A stretch of 64,000 nt of DNA from Melampsora larici-populina 98AG31 (Eukaryota; Basidiomycota; Pucciniomycetes; Pucciniales; Melampsoraceae). The notes beneath the pieces were generated by a model. The model was not told the origin of the DNA. It saw only the letters and a program-made list of their open reading frames with translations, and did no database searches. The position numbers and the translations under genes are program-made. Shown piece after piece: positions 34,372-44,523 of this stretch. Where the stretch lies: contig NW_006768801.1 of NCBI RefSeq assembly GCF_000204055.1, positions 555,484 to 619,483 of the forward strand, read 5' to 3'. How positions within the stretch are numbered: position 1 is the first letter of the stretch; every line of letters begins with the position of its first letter.

Positions 34372-37300
34372 TCATGAATAAGACTTGTTGCTAAAATTTA
34401 ATTGATCACGAAAGTTGATAAAAGTTGGTTTTGAAAGGGCTTTTGTTAGAAAATCAGCGAGTTGGTACAAAGTATTGACTTGCTTGAGTACAATGTTTTT
34501 ATCTTTGATCAATTGACGTATGAAGTGATACCGCAAATCTATGTGTTTACTGCAAGAGTGATGAGCAGGATTGTTAGCTAAAGCCGCTGACCCGGTATTA
34601 TCATAATGAAGGATAGTTGGAGAGTTATCTATAAAACTAATTTCTTGAAGTATCTGTCTCAACCACATGGCCTCTCTGCCTGCGTCACTAAGAGCCATAT
34701 ATTCAGCCTCTGTGCTTGACAAGGCTGTTGTTCTTTGCTTCCTTGACTTCCATGATATAACCCCATCTGCTAATCTAAACAAGTATCCTGAAGTAGACGA
34801 TCTGTCATGAAGGTTTTCAGCCCAATCTGAATCAGTAAAACCTTGTAACCTATTGTCGGAACCCCCCAAGGTGAGACCCAGATGCCTAGTGTGATAAACA
34901 TAAGCTAGAATTCTCAGTGCAGCGTTCCAGTGATTAGCATTGTTCTTTTTTAGGAATTGAGATAAGCGATTCACAGCAAATGCTATATCTGGTCGTGTAC
35001 ACTGCGCGAGCCATAGTAGAGCACCAATGATAGAACCGTATTTGGGATTTGCTGTTGAAACATCACTGGCTGGTACGAGAGAATTGAAACCTGTGACATA
35101 TGGCGTAGCGACATGCTTTGGTTCTTCGTGAAAGAATTGTTTAGAAATTTTTAGAATATAAGAAGTTTGTTGTAAAGTAAAATACCTGAGATCTTCTGAA
35201 CGGCTAATTGAAATCGATAGATGATGCTCAAGATCTGTGTTGGCGGAAATAGGAAATTGAGAATGAAGAGCAGAAGAAGTAGAAGAGATGAAATCGTCTT
35301 CACCGGTAATTGAAATGTCATCAATATGGATAGTGACTAGTCCAATTAAGATGTTGTTTACTAATTTGAAGAAAAGTGTGGGATCGTGAGCTGACTGTCT
35401 TAAACCCATATTGATGAGTTGTGAAGTAAATCGGTCATTCCAATTCCTTGCAGATTGATGTAGTCCGTATAAAGGTAAAATTAACTTGCAAACGTAGTCA
35501 GGGAATTCGGCATCTTTAAATCCTTCTGGTTGTTCCATGTAAACGTCTTCTTCCAAAGGATTACCATGTAAAAATGCTGCAGTAATATCTAAACCTTTGA
35601 CTTTCCATCTTTTCACTCCCGCAACGGTTAATAGGATTCTATTTGATTCTTGTCTTGATGCAGGTGAAAATACATCACCAAAGTCCACCCCAGCGATTTG
35701 CCTACAACCAAGCACTACAAGACGTCCTTTGTACTTCTCAATACCTCCAGACGGTAAGATTTTGCGCTTAAAGACCCACATCGATTGTAAAACACGTGCG
35801 TTTGATGGTCGTGGGACTAGCTTCCAAGTACCTAGTTTCATTAGTGTATTGATTTCAACTTTTGCTGCCTTTTCCCACTCTAAAGCTTCCTCACTATCGA
35901 GTGCTTTCCTATACAATTTTGGTTCAGGAGAAGATAAATCGATGACAAATGCCAAAGGTTTATACCTATCTGGTTCATTTCTTACCCGTGAACTTCGTCT
36001 AGGTAGTACAGGTGGCGGGTTGGCAGGTTGTAAAGTCAAAACAGGTACTGTTGGTGTGTCTTCAGTAGGTACGACTGATGTTTGTTGTTCGGGTTGTTTA
36101 GGTGAAATAGGTCTTGGCGTAATCGTTTCATCATGATGAAGTTCAGTGGGTGAAAGTTGAGTAGGAGAGTCTGATGAGATAGGATCAGTTGGTTGTAAAG
36201 AAACCAAACGTTGTTCAACAATAGGTGAAACTGGTGAAGGTCGAGATTTGGATCTGGTTACTATGTGATAAGGCTGTACCGGTTCCTCAATCGATGATAG
36301 ATCAGGCCATGGGAGGGTTAAAACATCTTTTGGTTGTTGACTAGGAGAATTAAGAAAAGGAAAGATATCAAAATAAAATTTGAAAGATGCAGTCTTGATG
36401 AGTAAGTGTCTCGCTCTGTCATAAGCTACAACATACTTTCCATCCAAAACCGAATGTAGAAAAACTGCCTGTTGTGATACCGGGGAAAGTTTTGATTTTA
36501 GAGGGGAAGGTAGAAGATACTCTACAGCGCATCCCAAGGGTGCAAATAGCTTAACATCGTCTTGTCGATGGCCTAATGCAGAGAGAGGTGAGCAAAGACC
36601 GGTGTTGGTCTTGGTAGGGAAATTGTTGAAACAAAGAATTATTTGTTGAAGACATTCAGGCCAGAAGTAAAGTGGAACTTTTGAAGATGAAAACAAGGTC
36701 CTTAGACGCTCAGAAGCTGTGCGATTCCAGCGTTCTGCAACACCATTCGACTCAGGCGTGTAAGGAGCTCCACAAAATTGAGTAATACCTTCACTCAGAC
36801 AAAAATCACTCATGTTTGAGTTGAGAAATTCTGTGCCGTTATCGGATCGTAGACTCAAAACAGACAAATTAAATTTCAATTTGATCAAATTAACGTATAT
36901 CTTGAAATAGAGGTGAACCACATCTTTTGACTTCATAGCATAGCAAACAGTGAACTTTGAATAATTGTCTATAAAAGAAACAAAGTAGGGATAAACAGCT
37001 TTTGATTTGAGAGGCAAGAATGCTACATCGGAATGAACCACTGAGAAAGGGGTTTTTGATCTATAAGTAGATCTAGATCGGAAAGTTTTCTTATGCAGTT
37101 TTCCTCTACAACAATGAATGCAATCTTTGACTCGCTTAACATCTTCTTCTGAAATTGGTACAGACACATTTAAACTTGATAAAGCTCGTTTAGTACCTTT
37201 TTCGCCCAAATGACCAAGCATGCAGTGCCATTGATAAAAAGAAGAGTTAGGTATTGATAAATTACTTGATGAGACAGTAAAATTGCTGACATCGTGTTTC

Positions 37301-38766
37301 AAAATTGGTAAACCTCCGTGATAAGCTCCTTGAGCAACGACCGTTCCATCCGAATTGACGATTTCAATGCGATCAGGTAGAAAGGATGTGGAAAAACCAC
37401 AAGATCGAAGCTGGGAGATAGATAACAGGCTGTGTTGTAAGCCAGGCACTTCTATGACATCAAAGGAGGGAGAAGTGTTGGACCAAGGAAAGGTCAATGT
37501 ACGTTGCTGAGAAACGTTCAGACTGATACCGTTTGCTACTCGAATCGATGGTACGTGAGGTTTGTTAGACAGCGTAGATGCGAGTAATTCTTCAGTAGTA
37601 AAACTAGGAATACAAGACTGGGTACAACCGGAATCCAAGATCCACAATTGCTTCCCGATGTTTGTCGCTAACGCAAAAGCCTCAGTGGTCACTAAAAAAC
37701 CTGAACCTTTGGGTTGATGAAAGATGGTTTCCGGAGCAGGATTCCAGGCAGATAAAGGAATGGAATTAGAAGATGGAGACGACTCTTGAACCAAACTCGC
37801 TTCAGGACGAGGCATAGGTGCAGATAGATTAGGATTATTCTGTAACATCTGATTAAAGAATTGTTTGGCCAGTTTGTTACAAGTCTGCCAGCTGTGTCCT
37901 CTTATGTTACAGTGGGAACAAGTTAGATCGTTCGAAGCTGGATTGTTCGATTGCAAAGTCGGTTGTTGTTTGTTACCACGTCTAGATGATTGAGAAGGAC
38001 GTGACACAGGAGCAGATGGCGTTGGAGTTATTGCTAGCACGTGAGAAGATGCATTTGCTTGGTCTCGACAATGGATACCTTCACGACGAAGGGCAGAAAC
38101 CAGTGAGCCGGCAGTAACCGACTTCTTGTTCATGAGACTACTAATAGATGAGTTCCAGTCTGAAGGTAAGGATGCACTTAGAGCAGCACATACTATATCA
38201 TCCATGCTGAGTTTAGACTTAGCTATTAATTGACCAAGTTGAGTAGCCAGCTTTTCAACGTTGGAAAGATGAGTGTCAATATCGTCATCGACCATTTGAC
38301 ATGAGATAAGACGTTGTAATACCAGAATTTTTGATCCCATTGATGCATTGTTATGTGAATCAGAGAGTGCCTGCCACATTGCCGCAGCGTTACCCATTTG
38401 TGGTCGCATCACAGCATAGTTGTTAGGATGAGCATGACGTAACAGAACAGAACAGATAGCATTGTTCTGCTGAGTCCAGTGGAAATTAGGCTCATCTGCA
38501 TCACGAAGTTTTGGATTTAAAACATGAGCCATCCCAGCACCGATAATCAATCCCGACATAGCCAACTCCCAGTTGCCGTAGTTCGAGTTATCGCCCGGAG
38601 GTTCGAGCATTGATAAACCTACAACTGATGATGTGGGAAGGGCTAAAGGACCCCATTTTGACCCAACCGAGAACAGGTCATCAAAGTTGGTCGGTGGTGT
38701 GGAGGGTTCTTTCGGTGCAGATGAAAGGGTTTCCTTTCCTTTTGGTTCTGTCAAGGTAGATGCCAT
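34372..38766 (-). CDS. Ty1/copia Gag-Pol polyprotein, apparently intact
   Basis: The 1464-residue single frame carries, in order: Gag with a UBN2-like capsid region (N-terminal 250 residues), a CCHC knuckle (CSHCNIRGHSWQTC, about residue 290), an aspartic protease (ILDSGCTQSC, about 375), and integrase with its zinc finger (WHCMLGHLG, CIHCC) and catalytic D, D, E (HSDVAF, LRSDNGTEF, ESNGVAERWNR). RT follows (DITAAFLHGNPLEEDVYMEQ, LYGLHQSARNW, catalytic IHIDDISITG in place of YVDD), then RNase H (FTDSDWAENLHDRSSTSGYL, STEAEYMALSDA). No internal stop or frameshift is seen. Gag and Pol are in one frame, as in many copia elements. It could be mobile or could support non-autonomous relatives. Confidence 0.97.
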   Translation of the reverse strand: MASTLTEPKGKETLSSAPKEPSTPPTNFDDLFSVGSKWGPLALPTSSVVGLSMLEPPGDNSNYGNWELAMSGLIIGAGMAHVLNPKLRDADEPNFHWTQQNNAICSVLLRHAHPNNYAVMRPQMGNAAAMWQALSDSHNNASMGSKILVLQRLISCQMVDDDIDTHLSNVEKLATQLGQLIAKSKLSMDDIVCAALSASLPSDWNSSISSLMNKKSVTAGSLVSALRREGIHCRDQANASSHVLAITPTPSAPVSRPSQSSRRGNKQQPTLQSNNPASNDLTCSHCNIRGHSWQTCNKLAKQFFNQMLQNNPNLSAPMPRPEASLVQESSPSSNSIPLSAWNPAPETIFHQPKGSGFLVTTEAFALATNIGKQLWILDSGCTQSCIPSFTTEELLASTLSNKPHVPSIRVANGISLNVSQQRTLTFPWSNTSPSFDVIEVPGLQHSLLSISQLRSCGFSTSFLPDRIEIVNSDGTVVAQGAYHGGLPILKHDVSNFTVSSSNLSIPNSSFYQWHCMLGHLGEKGTKRALSSLNVSVPISEEDVKRVKDCIHCCRGKLHKKTFRSRSTYRSKTPFSVVHSDVAFLPLKSKAVYPYFVSFIDNYSKFTVCYAMKSKDVVHLYFKIYVNLIKLKFNLSVLSLRSDNGTEFLNSNMSDFCLSEGITQFCGAPYTPESNGVAERWNRTASERLRTLFSSSKVPLYFWPECLQQIILCFNNFPTKTNTGLCSPLSALGHRQDDVKLFAPLGCAVEYLLPSPLKSKLSPVSQQAVFLHSVLDGKYVVAYDRARHLLIKTASFKFYFDIFPFLNSPSQQPKDVLTLPWPDLSSIEEPVQPYHIVTRSKSRPSPVSPIVEQRLVSLQPTDPISSDSPTQLSPTELHHDETITPRPISPKQPEQQTSVVPTEDTPTVPVLTLQPANPPPVLPRRSSRVRNEPDRYKPLAFVIDLSSPEPKLYRKALDSEEALEWEKAAKVEINTLMKLGTWKLVPRPSNARVLQSMWVFKRKILPSGGIEKYKGRLVVLGCRQIAGVDFGDVFSPASRQESNRILLTVAGVKRWKVKGLDITAAFLHGNPLEEDVYMEQPEGFKDAEFPDYVCKLILPLYGLHQSARNWNDRFTSQLINMGLRQSAHDPTLFFKLVNNILIGLVTIHIDDISITGEDDFISSTSSALHSQFPISANTDLEHHLSISISRSEDLRYFTLQQTSYILKISKQFFHEEPKHVATPYVTGFNSLVPASDVSTANPKYGSIIGALLWLAQCTRPDIAFAVNRLSQFLKKNNANHWNAALRILAYVYHTRHLGLTLGGSDNRLQGFTDSDWAENLHDRSSTSGYLFRLADGVISWKSRKQRTTALSSTEAEYMALSDAGREAMWLRQILQEISFIDNSPTILHYDNTGSAALANNPAHHSCSKHIDLRYHFIRQLIKDKNIVLKQVNTLYQLADFLTKALSKPTFINFRDQLNFSNKSYS

Positions 38767-38807
38767 ATCGAATCAAAAAGAAATCGAGATTTTAGGCGCT
38801 CATAACC

Positions 38808-39095
38808 TGTTGGACTGATTCCAAACACAAAAACAATCTTAGTATGAGATTAAAAACACACAAGACAAATCTTATAATAAGATTGTTAGAAAGAGAAATT
38901 CAGATGAAGAAAAAGGGAAACATCTGATTGCTGTTTGAGGTCAGGTTATAAAGTGAAAACAAATTTGAATCGAGATATGACATCATAGGTTGAAATGAAG
39001 TGATGTAATACATGATGTAATATTCACAGATGAAAAACCAAAAAAGGAAAATGAAAAGAGACTTTTGAAAGCATCCTCGGATATCCAATCCAACA
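38808..39095. repeat. Copia 5' LTR
   Basis: TGTTGGACTG...CCAATCCAACA, 288 bp. Just inside it, in element sense, lies GGTTATGAGCGCC, the likely primer-binding site; the matching tRNA was not identified. Confidence 0.9.
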
Positions 39096-40353
39096 AAAAA
39101 TCAAGTCCACGAATTGGTCTTCTGCTGAAGAAGAGTTGCTAGCTACTGCTTGGCTCCACATTAGCCAGCAACCCGAGATGGGTACCAATCAGACTGGCGA
39201 TGGTTTTTTCCAGCGAGTCACCAATCACCTCGAGTCCATCTCCTCGTTCACCAAGCGAGACATGAAGTCTGTCAAAGTAAAGTGAGTCAAGTTTGATATG
39301 TTGGTTATCATCAGTTGATCATCAAAACTGATTCATTACTTTTTCGGAGATGGTCTGCTTTAAAGACAGCTACGATCAAATTCTCAGGAATCATGGCTCA
39401 GATTGAGCACAGTCCTCCCAGCGGTACTGTTCAGACTGATTGGCCTGAACTCGCCATCAAAATCTACAACGAATCGAACGCCAGAGCTCACTTCAAGTCT
39501 CTCGCAGCCTGGCGAATCCTTTCTGCGGCGCCAAAGTGGATCGTGCCACGTCCTCCACCAGGTCCTCTTGCAATGTCAATTTCTAGCGCCAGCAACCCCC
39601 TCAGTGACGCCTCCGGTGGCCCCTCCAGCGACTCAGCGCTTGATTCAGGTGTCAATACACCTCGTGCCTTGACTCCTCCTCGCCCCACTGGCATGAAGAA
39701 AACCAAACGTCAACGACTTCAAGACGAGAAGGCTGAAGCGATCGAAGATCGCCAAGATCAACTTAAACGGGCAAATGAGTTAGCTGAACGTCGAGTCAAG
39801 GCTCTTGAAGAAGGAACCGAACTCACCAAGAAGATGGCTTTAAAAGATGCTGAAGCTAAAGATAGTTTAGTTCAAGTAAATGATCTCAAAGTCTTAATGA
39901 TGAAAGAAGAGAATTGTCATACCGAGCTTGCCAAGGAGACCCTCAAATTAATGCAACAAAGATTAAAGGAAAAGTACTCATCTGAAGCCTCGAGTAGTAA
40001 TTAGAATCAAAGTTTTTTGTGCTACTTCAACTCACCAATCGATTTTGTTTAGATTGATAGTTACTTTTGCTGAACTCAATCAAATCTTGAAGACAAGATG
40101 TTCTTCTTTGCTTTATGCTCTTTGTATTTCTTAAGTTTATCGAATCAAACACATGTTTCAACTCAAGATTGGGTTTTTTCTTGAAAAGATGTTATGTCTT
40201 TTATTATACTCTTTTTGTGTGTGTCATTTTTATCAAATTGAGAACATCATTTATATTTCTTTCTTCTTCTATTTGTTTCTGGTAGTTTGTAAAGACAAAA
40301 GGAATAGAAAGAAACAATTTGATCCGATGACATGAAACTTGAAAAAATGAGCA

Positions 40354-41811
40354 TCAAGGCTTATTCTGTCCCCCTCGTGCTGCCCAGTTATAAATCTTGA
40401 GATCGTTCATCAGACGATGGTGCATCTGAGAGTCGTGTAAATCAATATAATTGGACATTAAAGATTCAGAAGACAGTCGGACATCTGGATTTTGTCGATT
40501 TGGTATGATTGTGGAGTTTGTCGCAAAATCCTTGACTCGGGGATCTTCCACCTCTCTTTCTTCTACGATCATGTTGTGAAGTACTATACATGCATACATT
40601 ACTCTACGGATGTCGTGTAGAAGCCAAAGCCTACATGGGTGTGCTATGATGTGCCAACGGGCTTGAAGGCCCCCAAACGCTCGCTCGATATCTTTTCGAG
40701 CGGTCTCCTGTTGTTGTGCATACCAGGAGGAAGCAGCATCTCCTGGTTTATTGATGGTCTTGATTAACACCGGCCACGTTGGGTATATACCGTCTGCGAG
40801 GTAGTATCCATGTTCGTAGTGATTACCGTTCACTTCGAAGTTCAACAATTCATCGGTCCCTGAATCAAGAACATGTCAGTTCTTGGAAAGTAATGAAAGG
40901 AATGATTCCACTACCTACCAGCCAAAAAACGGTGAAAGTGGGGACTCTGATTGAGGACGTTTATGTCATTCAGAGAGCCCGGAACACCAAAAAAAGCATG
41001 CCATATGCGTGTGCTTTTTGATGCCACAGCCTCCAATACAATAGTAGCTTTCTTCTCTTTCCCTTGGAACTGTCCTGCCCATCCGGAAGGACAGTTCTTC
41101 CAAATTCAATGCATGCCATCAATTGATCCTTTGCAACCCGGAAAACCTCGTATTTCGTATTCCTTGGTAATCTTTTTGAGCTCGTCCTCTCTTGGTGGGC
41201 GGAGATATTCAGGTCCGTATATTTCTATCACTCCTTGTACAAACTTTTTCAAACACAAAATGGCTGTTGTTTCGCCAATACCAACAACCTCATCTAGAAG
41301 ATCAGCCGAAACCCCATATGCAAGCTGACGTATTGCTGAGGTGGCTTTTTGTATAGTTGATAACCCAAGTTGAAGGCAGCAGTCCTACAGGATGAACACA
41401 TTAGAATCAATCAATATTGAAAGATATGAAAAAAGATATACATACATATCTTTGAACCCAAAATTTGTCATGTGCTTCAAGCTTTCGACAAATATCAAGG
41501 AATCTTTCCCTGCCCATTCGAAAGCGTCTCTCAAACACTTCATCATTCCACCGTGGTGTTTCAGCAAAGTAATGGCAAACCAGACGCTCATGGTCTGCTT
41601 GCCTTTCACGAACAATCCTTCTCCTTCTTTGTTTGTGTCCATGAGTCATCTCTTCATCGGTCAACTCTAGGGCCAAGAAGGCATCGTCACTGTCCTCCTT
41701 GGCTGCTTCAGAGTCTCGAATCATCTGTAGGTGATTACAGATGAGGGTGTTCGACATCAGATTACTGATTTGCAAGTTGTATTCGAGATCATCATCGGAA
41801 TCCGAATCCAT
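40354..41811 (-). CDS. PIF/Harbinger 1 DDE transposase (DDE_Tnp_4 type)
   Basis: About three exons with GT-AG introns near 41445-41385 and 40920-40860. Exon 1 holds an acidic N-terminus and a helical DNA-binding part (EVFERRFRMGRERFLDICRKL). Exon 2 reads AIRQLAYGVSADLLDEVVGI, then SIDGMHW with the first catalytic Asp. Exon 3 has YYLADGIYPTWPVLIKTI with the second Asp and ARKDIERAFGGLQARW with the catalytic Glu, ending in the ACIVLHNMIVEE motif. No stop interrupts the joined exons by eye. The product would cut and paste the element at TAA targets together with the accessory Myb protein. Exact exon limits are approximate. Confidence 0.88.
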
Positions 41812-41941
41812 AGATTGAGTTTTAGTTGAGTTGTAGACCTTGTCGATTGATTTTGGAATGCTGATGAAGGTTTGTGAAGAAGTGAAAACCTTGCAGCTCC
41901 TTGCAGAGTTTTTTTACAGAATATACGATTGTGGGACTATG

Positions 41942-41977
41942 TCTATTCTGTACGGTACGTACCGTACAGAATAGACT
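41942..41977. repeat. Perfect 36-bp palindrome in Harbinger 1 right subterminal region
   Basis: The sequence reads GTCTATTCTGTACGGTAC and then its exact complement with no loop. It lies among further GTACGGTA/TACCGTAC words that also occur near the left terminus, suggesting transposase or Myb binding sites. Confidence 0.85.
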
Positions 41978-42004
41978 ATACAGATACGATAGTGGATTTC
42001 AGCA

Positions 42005-42399
42005 GGACCCCGGAAAGCTCCAGGTAAACTATCCGACCTAAAATGTATGGATTGAGGGTCCAAAAAAACGCTGACGTACCAACGAAAAAGGAATTTTTTG
42101 GGTCTTTTTCGAGCAAAAACCCGTTTTTTTGAATTCAGACGTACCGACCTGACAGGTATGGATTTGTCTTTGGCCGGAAAAAAAGGCCAAAAACACTCCC
42201 TTTTCAACGTACATACCGACGAAAAACAAATGGATTCGTCTCGTGAGGAAATTTTAGCGATTTTTGCTCTTTGAACGTACCGACAAAACCGGAATTGTTT
42301 GACCTCAATTTTTGGGTTTTTACCGCGTCACAGGGTATTGAAAAGGTCAATTTGGGTGGTTTTAGGTCGGATAGTTGACCTGGAGCTTTCCGGGGTCCT
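42005..42399. mobile_element. hAT-type MITE (TSD ATTTCAGC)
   Basis: Ends AGGACCCCGGAAAGCTCCAG and CTGGAGCTTTCCGGGGTCCT extend through ACTATCCGACCTAAAA. The perfect 8-bp ATTTCAGC flanks at 41997-42004 and 42400-42407. It is inserted in the right subterminal region of Harbinger 1. No coding sequence. Confidence 0.92.
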
Positions 42400-42846
42400 A
42401 TTTCAGCACTTCTGTATCTGAATTTACCGTACTTTGAAATCTGTACAGTAAAATTTACAGTACATTTACTGAAACGATAGCGGATGCTCTAAGAGCATCA
42501 GAATCCATACCAAAAGTCGCCAATTCAACAAGGGAAGCAACACCAGTTCAGTCTGCTGCGCCCCAGCACATACCTCTGGTCTCTCCAGTGACCATTATAC
42601 AGGTGTGTAGTCACTAAGGGCACGTTTGGTAGCGATTTTTAAAATAAACCCCAATTACCCCCGGGTACATTGCCCCGGGGCGAAGGAGCTTTTGTGCAAA
42701 ATCGAGCTTTTTCAAAAAAAACTCCGTTTTGAGTACATTCAAAAAAAACTTGTTTGGTTGAACTTTCATTCAAACCCTGTTTACCACTTCTCACATCTTC
42801 TCGCACGTCACATCTCACCAACTGTATTCATCTGGATTCACCACCG

Positions 42847-44126
42847 ATGTCCGATACAGATTCATCTGGAGACTTCAGACCGGAATGGCTGTCCTCGTCT
42901 GATGAGGACAGCGACGATGAGCTCCTCAATCTACTACTTGAGCACGCTCGGAACCGCGTGGCTCGAAGAGCTCTGCCAAGGAGACCGTATCACGACTCCG
43001 CTCTTCGAGGATTTCTCTACAAGCGAGAGTTGTTGAATGGTCATCCGGGAAGGTTTCAACAAGTTTGTCGAATGGACAAAGCCACGTTCAAAGGTGTCAT
43101 GAAGATCCTTGGACCCCACCTCGAAGACACTATCCACATCTCTGCCAACGAGCAGGTGATGATATTCCTGTACATAGTTGGTAACACCTCTACCAACGCT
43201 ACGGCTGCTGAGAGATGGCCACACTCCGGCGAAACTATTTCAAGATATTATAACAAAGTACTCGATATTCTTGAAAGCCTGAAAGATGAAATCATCGTTC
43301 AACCAGGGCCTGATACGCCGATCCCAGATGAAATCTCCGAAAGTACGAGGTACTCACCTTTCTTTGATGGGTGTGTTGGTGCCCTCGATGGGACTCACAT
43401 TCCTGTGAGAGCTCCAGTCGCCGACCAAGCTCCCTACCGTGATTGAAAGGGTGATCTGAGCCAGAATGTTCTGGCGGCCTGCAATTTCAATCTCATGTTT
43501 TCTTTCGTACTCGCCGGTTTTGAAGGTAGTACTTCTGATCCTGACGTACTATATGCCGCAAGACACGATGGTGCCTTTGTTATACCAGAGGGTGAGTCTT
43601 TCATTTTCTTCAACTTATATATATATATCACTTAGGACTGTTTCCCATCCTAGGACGCTTCTATCTTGGTGATGCTGCCTACGCCAACGGTAATGGTATC
43701 TTAACACCATACCGTGGATTTCGCTACCACATTCAAGAGTGGGCTCGAGGCCGAACCGCACCACAAAATTACCAAGAATTGTTCAATTATCGCCATTCTC
43801 AACTGAGAATGATCATTGAACAAGACTTCGGAGTCTGGAAGATACGATTTGTGATTCTAGTCCTAATGCGAAGATTTCCATTACATTGACAAGGAAGTCT
43901 TGTAGTGGCACTCGCTGTTCTTCACAACCTCATCATGCGAGGTGGTGAAGATCAATTCTTTGGAGAATTTGATGAAGAACAACGTGAGCAAGATCGGGCA
44001 TGGATCCGTCAAGCTCAAGACGATTTTGTTCCTGCGGTAAGGAATGATCGAGGTGCTGCAAATGCGTTTAGAGATGAGATTGCGATGAGGATGTGGGCTC
44101 ATTATCAAGCTCACAGAAATCATCAC
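42847..44126 (+). pseudogene. PIF/Harbinger 2 transposase, two in-frame TGA
   Basis: The start is MSDTDSSGD at 42847 (an upstream ATG at 42754 is in frame but adds only a hydrophobic stretch). An HTH-like region reads ISANEQVMIFLYIVG...AAERWPHSGETISRYYNKVL, then FDGCVGALDGTHIPV with the first Asp. A TGA at 43444-43446 follows YRD where the family has an Arg (YRNRKG). After an intron (43592-43653) come FYLGDAAYANGNGIL with the second Asp and the RHSQLRMIIEQDFGVWKIRF region with the catalytic Glu. A second TGA lies near 43888 just before QGSLVVALAVLHNLI. Both stops fit CGA to TGA changes. Otherwise full length. Confidence 0.88.
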
Positions 44127-44523
44127 TGATTGAAATAGCTTTACATGTAGTAAGTCAAATTTTTGATTCTCTCCAATACAACATACTGACTATATCAACC
44201 TTTTATGTTGATTTTATTTCTCACCAGACAAACAAAAAAATATCAGAAAAACATATATAACTCAATTTGTATTATTATTTCATTCAGCAAAACTGTATTT
44301 AGTATCATCGATAAGACATTCATATGGTCAACAATTTCATCAGCAAAAATGTATCTAGTATCATTGATAAAACATTCATAATAGTTGATAATTTCATCCA
44401 AAAGAAAATTTGATATAGTGTTTATTTGATTCTTGTACAAAATATAAAAAAAACTGCTCTCTTTTGAGTCTGAATTAAAATTTGCATTGTAGTAATTATT
44501 TTTGAGTAATGATACATATTTTT
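44127..44523. other. Intergenic region between convergent Harbinger 2 genes
   Basis: AT-rich, no coding sequence; contains short repeated phrases (ATTTCATC, GTATCTAGTATCAT). It should hold the 3' ends of both genes. Confidence 0.4.

Larger units (their letters stand above)
33957..39095 (-). mobile_element. Full-length Ty1/copia retrotransposon (TSD AAAAA)
   Basis: Two LTRs bound a single long polyprotein frame on the minus strand. LTRs start TGTTGGA and end TCCAACA on the plus strand. The 5' LTR (element sense) is 38808-39095 (288 bp); the 3' LTR is 33957-34347 (391 bp, longer through a 103-bp internal duplication). AAAAA flanks at 33952-33956 and 39096-39100. A polypurine tract GCATGGGGGGG adjoins the 3' LTR. 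The LTRs differ at only about five positions by eye, so the insertion is young. Confidence 0.95.
33893..40004 (+). pseudogene. Harbinger 1 accessory Myb/NAM-like gene, split by copia
   Basis: The ATG at 33893 begins a short Ser/Thr/Gln-rich N-terminus that runs to 33956, where the copia element is inserted. Coding resumes at 39101 (using one copy of the AAAAA duplication) with TNWSSAEEELLATAWLHIS, a Myb/SANT-like domain. An intron follows (39282-39349), then WSALKTATIKFSGI and a Pro/Ser-rich linker, with AHFKSLAAWRILSAAPKW typical of NAM-associated Harbinger proteins. A Lys/Glu-rich coiled coil (about 39680-39990) ends at the TAG at 40002-40004. Such proteins help the transposase bind element ends and enter the nucleus. 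The insertion is in coding sequence, so this copy is dead unless the transposon is excised. Confidence 0.85.
33553..42489. mobile_element. PIF/Harbinger element 1 (TSD TAA), carrying a copia insertion and a hAT MITE
   Basis: Inverted ends GAGCATCCGCTATCGTT and AACGATAGCGGATGCTC (allowing a one-base gap) are flanked by TAA at 33550-33552 and 42490-42492. Inside are two convergent genes typical of the superfamily: a Myb/NAM-like DNA-binding protein (+) and a DDE transposase (-). Subterminal hairpins are strong: a perfect 18-bp stem at 33580-33620 and a 36-bp perfect palindrome at 41942-41977. Removing the 5.14 kb copia and the 395-bp MITE leaves about 3.4 kb, close to the neighbouring Harbinger 2 (3.67 kb). 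Confidence 0.9.

Noticed and set aside
35597..36136. 179-codon plus-strand frame
   Set aside because: Antisense shadow of the copia polyprotein linker and RT region.
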